From JACPWY01 sp964603655 (GTDB taxonomy: Bacteria > Bdellovibrionota > FAC87 > UBA2466), in assembly GCA_964603655.1 (NCBI GenBank), contig CAZRVZ010000129.1, positions 1 through 17,231 of the forward strand: a stretch of DNA of 17,231 nucleotides. Direction: 5' to 3'. Position numbers and translations under genes: made by a program. The notes under the pieces were generated by a model, which did no database searches, was not told the origin of the DNA, and was given only the letters and a program-made list of their open reading frames with translations. Positions 15,001 to 17,231 of the stretch are shown piece by piece. Positions within the stretch are counted from its first letter, which is position 1. Each line of letters starts with the position of its first letter.

Positions 15001-17231
15001 TGGGGATGAAACAGGGCAAGATGATGTCCGATGAAACCGCCAATGAGGTGTTTGAGAATGTGGCGAACTTACCAAAATATCGTAAGGCCGTGGTGGGTGA
15101 TGGACTGCTTCTCGACGGATATCCGCGAACCAAGGGGCAGTGGGAACTGGTGGAGGGTCTGAAGGTTTTTGTAGGAGAAACGTCGCTTAAATTTGATCTC
15201 ATGGTCGCGTTAACGCTGGGGGACAATGACGGGATTTTGGATTTGTTGCTTACTCGCGCGGCTACCCGCGTGGCGGAGGATACGGCTCAAGGCCGACAGC
15301 CCCGCGACGATGATAGTCCGGATAGAATAAAACGGAGAGTTGAGGACTTTGATAAGCTGACTCGGCCCATCATGGAAGGTTTGAATGGGCATCCGCGGCT
15401 GATTACCGTTGACGGACGTCCCAGCGTGCTGGAAGTTCGACGGAAAATGATAATCGAACTAGATGCTCTTCGCAAAAAAGATCAAGGGCTGCTGAGTTCT
15501 CTCGGGCTCGAGGGAATTGTTTTAGCTCTGGGCGCGATGGTGCTGGCCCCGCATATGACAGCCTACGGGTTTGTTCTGGGGCTGTCTTTTACGGGGCTGG
15601 CGATGGCGAAGGCTCAAGGACAAAAAGATGAATTATTATTTAGCAGGAGATTCTTGGAAGAAGTGCACGGGGCTGCGGAACAGAAATATGGAGTTAAACC
15701 CAAGATATCCAAGGGCCGGCTCCATCGAGCGATTCGCGAGAAAAAGATTCCCTATGCCCGGAAGAGATCGGGAAAATATAAATTACGGATGTCTGAAGTA
15801 GAAAATGCCGTCAAGGTCCTTGTCCAACCGTTCGATTTGGGTATGATCTCCACCCTTAAGATGGCCAAGAGACTGGGAATCGGCCATAAGACATTATTAC
15901 GGAAAATCGAGAGTAAATATAAAGCTAAAAGAATTAAACCCGATATGACCGTTAAGAAGCCGGGTTATCGAAATTACTATTTTAAGCCTGAGAGGGAGAA
16001 AGAATTAAGCCATCTCAAGCCAGTTGTCATGGAAGAATACTTATCGAATGAAGATGTGCGAATCATCTTGGTTAGATCCCCCAATACTATTGCCGAACTC
16101 GGTAAATTTGATGTAACAGTCACCAGAGGAAAGAGGACCTTCCGTTACATGAGTATTTCTAACCTGGTCAAACTCGCTGCAAGGATGGGATATCCGGATT
16201 CATCTTTTGAGAAAATCCGTGAGATGGCAGAAGCCAGAACCCGGATGAGAACCCTTAAAGTCAAGATTGTGGCATTGATTGTCGTCTATAAGAAGGAGAA
16301 GAATGCCAACAAAAAAAGTGACCTTTGGGTGCAGCTGAATAGAGCTGTTCAGGATTATCCAGATCCAAACATCCTTTACAAAAGGCTGAAGTCTTCTCGA
16401 GATCAAGCGATTAAGGTATTCCGAGAGACGACCGCGGGTGAACATCTTTTGAGATATCTCCTGAAACCTCGTCAGACGATGCAGCAAAGAGCGCGAGATC
16501 TTCAATTTGCCCAAACCTATGGTCCGTCCCGATCAGCATTGAATGCTTTTTTGCCAGGACCAGTATTTTTATTTCTGATTTTTTCCTCTTTTTTCCTACA
16601 AGTTCTGGCGATGGCGGTCAAAGTGCCGATTAGGAGGACATTCGCCGAACAGGAAGGTCCAATTTATTATCCGGCTTCCCTATTTGACTGGCCTCGGCTT
16701 GAAGTTTTATTGGACATATTCCCTCGGGTAAATGATTTCGTTTATGTTGATAATTTTTCATCAAGAGTAGTTACACCTTTTCTCATTAATCATGCTAAGG
16801 CCGCCTTGCTAAAGGATCTTAGCCAACCTCAGCGTGGTGAACTAAAATTTCTTAGCATGAGTCTTGTTCTAGGGAAAGATAACGAATTTTTGATTCAATG
16901 GGAACTCCGAGGGGTTTCGCTCAAAATTCGTTATATCGTTAGTGATTATCGGGATATCCGCGAACGATTCCCTATTGTGTATTTGCAATTCCCAGGTTTC
17001 GAAAGCCGATTATCAAAGGAAAAAGATTTTTGGGAAAATATCCATGCCCAGACTGAGGAAGGCGGTTATGTCTTGATGGACCCTTACATGATTGTACCGC
17101 CTCCTTCCGATTTATTTGAAGCGGTGGAAGTCTTGGAGGGGATCAGCATTTATCGGGCTCTCTCTAGAAAGAATCCTGGCGATCATAATGCGTTAGCGAT
17201 TCTTAGCAACGGATGGATGCTGGTTGTGATC
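1..17231 (+). CDS. Internal fragment of a giant multidomain membrane polyprotein, open at both ends
   Basis: A single frame (codon starts at multiples of 3) is open across the entire window: 5,743 sense codons, no stop, and no start or stop visible at either edge. The other five frames are closed at short intervals, and the translation gives recognisable domains from end to end, so this is real coding sequence and not chance openness. Recognisable parts in order are a glycosyltransferase C-terminus, a polytopic membrane block, a coiled-coil stalk, an M50 protease, a SAM methyltransferase, a NadD-like nucleotidyltransferase, an EamA-like transporter block, HEAT repeats, an adenylate kinase-like domain, helix-turn-helix-like units and an unknown C-terminal module. 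No gap of even 30 bases between domains could hold a terminator and promoter. Giant genes of this kind are known in Candidatus Omnitrophota, and I infer that origin from architecture alone. The function of the whole is unknown. A chimeric assembly seems unlikely because phase is kept throughout. Confidence 0.95.
3..632 (+). other. Domain: C-terminal part of a processive glycosyltransferase (GT48-like or GT2-like)
   Basis: Residues 1-210 look like the end of a GT-A-type catalytic domain that begins upstream of the window. Visible motifs are VALFNPYMPTR, then ISED with the acidic pair E128-D129, then PRWAGG with R174-W175 about 45 residues later, then the first membrane helix. An acidic pair followed by an R-W motif and membrane helices is the layout of processive glycan synthases. 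The order also fits 1,3-beta-glucan synthases (GT48), where NEDI/SEDI precedes a GKGRD-type segment. Much further on, GTNARYRVTRGPR (residues 352-364) resembles the GGARYIATGRG-type motif after the GT48 membrane helices. I favour GT48-like over GT2/cellulose-synthase-like, but from memory of motifs only. The product would be a beta-glucan or similar polymer made at the cytoplasmic membrane. The N-terminal substrate-binding aspartates lie outside the window, so activity cannot be judged. Confidence 0.42.
633..3290 (+). other. Region: about twenty transmembrane segments following the glycosyltransferase
   Basis: Hydrophobic stretches of 18-25 residues recur from residue 211 to residue 1095. Examples start near bases 633, 705, 825, 885, 1146, 1210, 1275, 1340, 1428, 1530, 1665, 1735, 1840, 1935, 2250, 2490, 2630, 2725, 2845, 3125 and 3215. 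Two longer hydrophilic loops interrupt them, at about 960-1140 (basic, containing GTNARYRVTRGPR) and about 2025-2245 (containing GRERIWLSQP). A third basic stretch at 2960-3115 is rich in K, R and Q. If the preceding domain is GT48-like, the first four to six helices would be its own C-terminal pore. The remaining helices do not match any transporter family I can name. The segment is far too long for one synthase and probably contains a second polytopic module. It ends where the coiled-coil stalk begins. Confidence 0.8.
3975..4394 (+). repeat. Degenerate tandem repeat of about 70 residues, two copies
   Basis: Two consecutive units of 210 bases align at protein level. Copy 1 has VRARTQEVRRVSQAIDAAET, then an EALKDI-type stretch, then IGDAVEED, then LRSRLEGLIRSRRN. 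Copy 2 has RARAQRKEVNRIIRAINDAK, then a RELDAI stretch, then IGGEVTDA, then QLGQMIESRRD. The phase is fixed by ...AIDAAET at about 4014-4034 against ...AINDAKT at about 4224-4244. The DNA has drifted strongly, so the duplication is old. Each unit reads as two helices joined by an IG-x-x-V turn. Such units suggest short antiparallel hairpins within the otherwise extended stalk. Confidence 0.65.
5028..5318 (+). repeat. Tandem repeat of 48 residues (144 bases), two copies plus a degenerate start of a third
   Basis: The unit contains the elements AIRQLL or IIRQLL, then DATTESV-type, then ITDDLLKHADKRVR or ITDDLLKHTDKRVR, then KQRTLREQE or KQRSLREQE. The arginine codon of IRQLL occurs at 5046 and again at 5190, which gives an exact 144-base period. 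The two copies agree at most residue positions but differ at many third codon positions, so the duplication is not recent and the protein sequence has been kept. After the second copy the start of a third unit (LREQEMVIQETLAKI) is recognisable and then diverges. The repeats form the last part of the coiled-coil stalk before the acidic linker. Confidence 0.85.
5556..6375 (+). other. Region: membrane segments leading into the M50 protease
   Basis: Five to seven hydrophobic segments follow the acidic linker. They include LLMIGVLVLFLNQWLA (from about 5571), ALVIVGLLSLLI (about 5770), GAVVLIALSLLP (about 5850), VLMVFVALVISAVSAYVIVS (about 5960), PVTIVVAIIAWMVG (about 6100) and LLGLVTGAIVLANGFLG (about 6310). 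A short very acidic loop (KDEDADAEKDKND, about 6020-6060) separates the fourth and fifth. The helices lead directly into the HExxH helix. They may be extra helices of the protease unit or an independent membrane anchor. I recognise no named family from them alone. Confidence 0.7.
6380..7065 (+). other. Domain: M50 (site-2-protease-type) intramembrane zinc metalloprotease
   Basis: The zinc-binding motif HEYGH is seen at residues 2143-2147, inside a hydrophobic segment (FLLSLAY before it, SATAAYYGG after it), as expected for M50 peptidases. About 70 residues later comes AGPLQN (G2217, P2218, N2221), matching the GPxxN loop common in M50B proteins. A third motif follows in the next helix: YNLFLTIAFNDNLRMDS, with D2276 in the place of the NPDG/LDG aspartate that completes the zinc site. 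All three ligands (two H, one D) are therefore present, so the domain could be active. The glycine after the aspartate is replaced by serine. M50 enzymes cut substrates within or next to the membrane. Here the domain sits inside a polyprotein with many membrane segments, so self-processing is possible but unproven. Two further helices follow before the methyltransferase. Confidence 0.78.
7110..7710 (+). other. Domain: class I SAM-dependent methyltransferase
   Basis: Residues 2370-2570 fit a Rossmann-type methyltransferase. Motif I is VLDSGTGRG (D2388, G2390, G2392, G2394), the D/E-x-G-x-G-x-G loop that binds S-adenosylmethionine. An acidic residue at the end of strand 2 follows, in VLVGTELEK (E2418), in position to bind the ribose hydroxyls. 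Motif IV is TVDLVHESS (D2459), followed by a helix with EEYDRLLKNNGWFLIIT, the typical motif V/VI pattern of a helix then a buried strand in small-molecule and lipid methyltransferases. The length of about 200 residues is normal for a single domain. The substrate cannot be told from sequence. The domain follows the last helix of the protease block after a short linker (QQSPFDMSSGFQP). SAM is a cytosolic cofactor, so this part should face the cytoplasm if active. Confidence 0.75.
7711..9195 (+). other. Region: uncharacterised soluble helical segment between methyltransferase and nucleotidyltransferase
   Basis: About 495 residues without membrane helices. The first part (about 7780-7950) alternates short strands, for example VRLKEWVKVRCVDPDF, then FEGVVSGIFPDWNLLKIN, and could be a small beta-barrel such as an SH3-like or Sm-like fold. 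From about 7960 to 8400 it is helical (LMQILYLIGKKLGMQLNTEL, then LREFVLKVWGELILRDAALA). From about 8410 it is highly charged, and it contains a strand pair (ISFGMALIEEKGRKKIVVET, near 8770) before further helices. I recognise no family. A purine-rich stretch at 8394-8399 followed by an in-frame ATG at 8409 resembles an internal ribosome site and is discussed among the findings. The location suggests a linker or regulatory domain for the flanking enzymes. Confidence 0.6.
9201..9930 (+). other. Domain: NadD-like nicotinate/nicotinamide mononucleotide adenylyltransferase
   Basis: Two hallmark motifs of the nucleotidyltransferase (HIGH) superfamily are in the right order and spacing. Near the N-terminus, VVVGLYASALHPLHFGQFE matches the G-x-F-D-P-x-H-x-G-H loop of NadD, with H3081 kept. 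Near the C-terminus, FGTSSTDIREYYSG (S3274-R3279) matches the ISSTEIR phosphate-binding motif. It is followed by LPNSVAQYIKEHGRYRG, equivalent to the closing helix of NadD (LP..V..YI...G.Y). In between, FRERNEMAQTWVD fits the conserved helix and ATGGDHMHVW fits the G-x-D loop. NadD transfers AMP from ATP to nicotinate mononucleotide to make NAD precursor. The second histidine of HxGH is replaced by glutamine (Q3084), which may lower or change activity. The domain is about 240 residues against the usual 190-220. It could also be another nucleotidyltransferase of the same fold. Confidence 0.8.
9931..10545 (+). other. Region: helical linker and two hydrophobic segments before the transporter block
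   Basis: After the NadD-like domain comes a charged helical linker (VDEKDLRLLKQWIEDERKQE, about 9980-10040, and further helices to about 10240). A hydrophobic segment LGFAIIIGLVFGIISVLF follows at about 10258-10312, then an alanine- and glutamate-rich loop (HFAQETAEAAEAAANAK, about 10390-10440), then a second hydrophobic segment ALIVMFMLLIPFVALSISL at about 10470-10525. The pair may act as a hairpin anchor that ends the soluble part of the chain. No YqeK-like HD motif, which sometimes follows NadD in bacteria, is visible. Confidence 0.6.
10556..11570 (+). other. Domain: ten-helix EamA/DMT-like membrane transporter unit
   Basis: Ten hydrophobic segments can be counted from about 10566 to 11565, the number found in a two-repeat EamA (drug/metabolite transporter) protein. 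Two stretches have the EamA look. SILFIGTFVLFWIGLKVFKE followed by IGFAMLLSGAGLNI (about 10860-10990) resembles the end of the first EamA half, with the E/K-rich turn then an iG-xxLilaG helix. NLWGILFGLLAAGGSAAWW followed by SLQRRL (about 11018-11095) resembles the opening helix of the second half (GdllallaAllwalyxvlxRrl). The last helix (YGMVISMIGTAFMLILGE) repeats the iG-xxli-G pattern. EamA proteins move small metabolites, amino acids or nucleotide sugars. Substrate cannot be assigned here. It directly follows the nucleotidyltransferase part, but no functional link is shown by sequence. A different ten-helix family remains possible. Confidence 0.6.
11571..12330 (+). other. Region: further membrane segments between transporter unit and HEAT repeats
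   Basis: A basic loop (KWNILKKINGRGDRQ, about 11575-11620) is followed by five hydrophobic segments. These are PALAIAMIGSAVLMFLAM (about 11658), FVSIFGAGILFVLPLLAMA (about 11799, the first of the A-M-A segments), FSAAVYFALMVLVGLRILLGL (about 12009), LVTYFIFGAILSAVTSFFIFVIL (about 12126) and SYLMPVIVGVRSWIVWFSLL (about 12255). A polar loop of about 50 residues (SRQAQGIDAVSGVHSIDR onward) separates the second and third. The stretch at 12140-12260 is visibly richer in A and T than the surroundings. The region ends at a basic helix pair leading into the HEAT repeats. Confidence 0.7.
11844..11856 (+). repeat. First copy of the ctggcgatggcg word encoding LAMA at a hydrophobic segment end
   Basis: In-frame CTG GCG ATG GCG codes for L-A-M-A at the end of FVSIFGAGILFVLPL. 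The next residues are AGSRQAQG, so A-M-A sits where a signal peptidase site would be. The basic residue upstream is the R of LRSLAPAF. Confidence 0.8.
12510..13265 (+). repeat. Four tandem HEAT-like repeats, nearly identical at DNA level
   Basis: Four copies of a unit of 64-66 residues begin at the word ctcaatggtt at 12541, 12739, 12931 and 13126 (spacings 198, 192 and 195 bases). Each unit reads AAQWLGQ, then AIPLLLKLLSH, then (D)VRKAARAALEQLGA, then EGYM-ALV, a helix-turn-helix pattern with the D-V-R turn of HEAT/PBS-lyase-type repeats plus one extra helix. HEAT arrays form curved solenoids that bind proteins. DNA stretches of about 40-50 bases are identical between copies, with different pairs of copies sharing different stretches. 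The fourth copy has begun to diverge at its end (AKPRLLELLFHSTPEVRSAA). The helices just upstream (12480-12540, LLSILDKRKENGEILAIA) look like a degenerate earlier unit. The function of this array, and whether it binds other modules, is unknown. Confidence 0.88.
13266..14310 (+). other. Region: uncharacterised soluble helical segment after the HEAT array
   Basis: About 350 residues with no membrane helix. The first third mixes loops and short helices and is unusually rich in tryptophan and proline (LSWLPPVGHKVPL, then GWPIDAPGALPAY, about 13370-13460), which suggests a folded domain. The remainder is helical, with HWRHFQEEMDD and WFESQARELKTWKDY (about 14018-14140). I cannot assign a family. 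Long helices with regular leucines (FKTLQLKVLRLLQEVVNGID, about 14226-14286) lead into the next hydrophobic hairpin. Confidence 0.55.
14310..14738 (+). other. Region: hydrophobic hairpin, basic helical linker and a third hydrophobic segment
   Basis: LLMFDMLFFILAILALTAIA (about 14310-14370) and LRVIVGILGLMVGTAQA (about 14397-14444) form a hairpin. The second has a basic residue before it and ends in A-Q-A, as a signal peptide would. A basic helical linker of about 55 residues follows (FRERAVDVARRKLEQLRRR, about 14541-14600). Next is LFADNLLLLLALGLVAMA (about 14634-14687), the second A-M-A segment, and a short acidic tail (ISEDEHLSPE) before the kinase domain. No enzymatic motif is seen. Confidence 0.7.
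14674..14685 (+). repeat. Second copy, tggcgatggcgg, encoding VAMA
   Basis: In-frame GTG GCG ATG GCG codes for V-A-M-A after LLLLLALGL. The following residues are AISEDEH. One base differs in the first codon from the other copies. Confidence 0.8.
14739..15470 (+). other. Domain: adenylate kinase-like, with a very short LID
   Basis: The domain opens with MKYITAFGAPGAGKGTQ, the usual start of a stand-alone adenylate kinase, including a methionine in the position of the normal start codon. The P-loop is GAPGAGKGT (G4920-T4928, catalytic K4926). Further Adk marks follow in order: GKMMSDETANEVFENV for the GxxVPDE helix, LLLDGYPRTKGQ (D5038, R5042) for the DGFPRT-Q motif, and LLTRAATRV for the R-x-x-x-R helix. 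QPRDDDSPDRIKRRVEDF, then TRPIM (R5101, D5102, T5120) matches the R-DD...I..RL..Y...T.P motif that binds both nucleotides. The insert that normally forms the zinc-type LID is nearly absent, as in short-LID forms. Adenylate kinase interconverts ATP, ADP and AMP and is cytosolic. An insertion of about 30 residues lies before the second motif (RWVDTEGDTEKRKEMW). A related nucleoside monophosphate kinase is the main alternative. Confidence 0.85.
15480..15640 (+). other. Region: hydrophobic segments after the kinase, ending in an A-M-A motif
   Basis: LLSSLGLEGIVLALGAMVLAP (about 15489-15551) and GFVLGLSFTGLAMA (about 15567-15608) form another hydrophobic hairpin. The second segment ends in A-M-A followed by KAQGQKDELL, the third A-M-A segment. 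A basic region begins immediately after it. Confidence 0.7.
15597..15608 (+). repeat. Third copy of ctggcgatggcg encoding LAMA
   Basis: In-frame CTG GCG ATG GCG codes for L-A-M-A after GFVLGLSFTG. The following residues are KAQGQKDE, again polar and charged. Confidence 0.8.
15641..16020 (+). other. Domain: basic region with two helix-turn-helix-like units
   Basis: Two consecutive units each look like a MerR/excisionase-type DNA-binding helix-turn-helix with a short wing. In the first, SKGRLHRAIREKKIPYARKR, then SGKYKLRMSEVENAVK (about 15708-15810). In the second, ISTLKMAKRLGIGHKTLLRK, then IESKYKAKRIKPD (about 15846-15945). The second has the strongest match to the general pattern (A at turn -3, L-G-I at the turn, then a recognition-like helix TLLRKI). 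The wings end in YKLRM and YYFKP. The region is rich in K and R, as DNA- or RNA-binding segments are. A nucleic-acid-binding function for part of a membrane polyprotein would be unexpected, so a protein-contact role is also possible. Assignment is by pattern only. Confidence 0.4.
16021..16550 (+). other. Region: uncharacterised basic helical segment
   Basis: About 175 residues, mostly helical and rich in lysine and arginine. No membrane segment is clear, although a weakly hydrophobic stretch (VKIVALIVVYKKEK, about 16260-16301) is present. RGKRTFRYMSISNLVKLAAR, then MGYP (about 16128-16196) could be a third, more degenerate helix-turn-helix-like unit. DYPDPNILYKRLKSSRD and LLRYLLKPRQTMQQRARD follow. 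No family is recognised. Confidence 0.5.
16551..17231 (+). other. Domain: hydrophobic leader and unrecognised alpha/beta module, runs off the window
   Basis: A strongly hydrophobic segment PGPVFLFLIFSSFFLQVLAMA (split here for length: PGPVFLFLIF then SSFFLQVLAMA, 16551-16616) ends in the fourth A-M-A motif. The next 200 residues are an alpha/beta-looking module: WPRLEVLLDIFPRVNDFVYV, then DNFSSRVVTPFL (about 16689-16785), strands LKIRYIVSDY and FPIVYLQFPG (about 16920-17000), then GGYVLMDPYMIVPPP (about 17064-17108). A strand followed by an acidic residue (FVYVD, about 16737-16751) could be part of a Rossmann-like fold, but the glycine-rich loop of a SAM or NAD binder is not visible. The module continues past the window edge (ILSNGWMLVVI is the last part seen). 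I do not recognise the family. Confidence 0.5.
16605..16617 (+). repeat. Fourth copy of ctggcgatggcg encoding LAMA
   Basis: In-frame CTG GCG ATG GCG codes for L-A-M-A after FLFLIFSSFFLQV. The following residues are VKVPIRRT. Codons are the same as in the first and third copies. Confidence 0.8.

Noticed and set aside
16631..16638. Shine-Dalgarno-like aggagg
   Set aside because: No ATG, GTG or TTG start lies at a usable distance behind it in any long frame. It codes for I-R-R in the main frame.

Overview
The whole 17.2 kb window is one uninterrupted plus-strand reading frame. Its first complete codon is at base 3 and its last ends at base 17231. That gives 5,743 sense codons with no stop, no credible intergenic gap, and no start or stop visible at either end. 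Residue n of the fragment lies at bases 3n to 3n+2, and this numbering is used throughout. The window is therefore an internal piece of a giant gene whose true ends lie outside. I see no RNA genes, insertion sequences, CRISPR arrays, promoters or terminators. I found no convincing second gene on either strand.

Genes of this scale built from many membrane segments and unrelated enzyme folds are best known from Candidatus Omnitrophota (former OP3), including Velamenicoccus archaeovorus. I suggest that lineage by inference from gene size and architecture only. No phylogenetic marker is present. GC content is intermediate and codon use looks even along the frame.

Layout: (1) 3-630, C-terminal part of a processive glycosyltransferase, 1,3-beta-glucan-synthase-like (GT48) or cellulose-synthase-like (GT2); (2) 630-3300, about twenty membrane segments; (3) 3330-5550, a long charged coiled-coil stalk with two different tandem repeats; (4) 5550-7070, a membrane block with an M50 (site-2-protease-type) metalloprotease; (5) 7110-7710, a class I SAM methyltransferase; (6) 7711-9195, an uncharacterised helical region; (7) 9201-9930, a NadD-like nucleotidyltransferase; (8) 10250-12320, about seventeen membrane segments including an EamA/DMT-like transporter unit; (9) 12510-13265, HEAT-like repeats that are nearly identical at DNA level; (10) 13266-14640, a helical region with hydrophobic hairpins; (11) 14739-15470, an adenylate kinase-like domain with a shortened LID; (12) 15640-16550, a basic region with two helix-turn-helix-like units; (13) 16551-17231, a hydrophobic leader and an unrecognised module running off the end.

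What the modules do together can only be inferred. The arrangement looks like a membrane-embedded polyprotein that threads glucan synthesis or export, intramembrane proteolysis, methyl transfer and adenylate/NAD chemistry through transporter-like membrane blocks. Five hydrophobic stretches end in A-x-A, as signal peptides do. Four of them end in AMA encoded by almost the same DNA word. Together with the internal M50 protease, this raises the possibility that the product is cut into separate parts. The four-fold A-M-A element and the mosaic HEAT repeats are the signals I consider most worth a second look.
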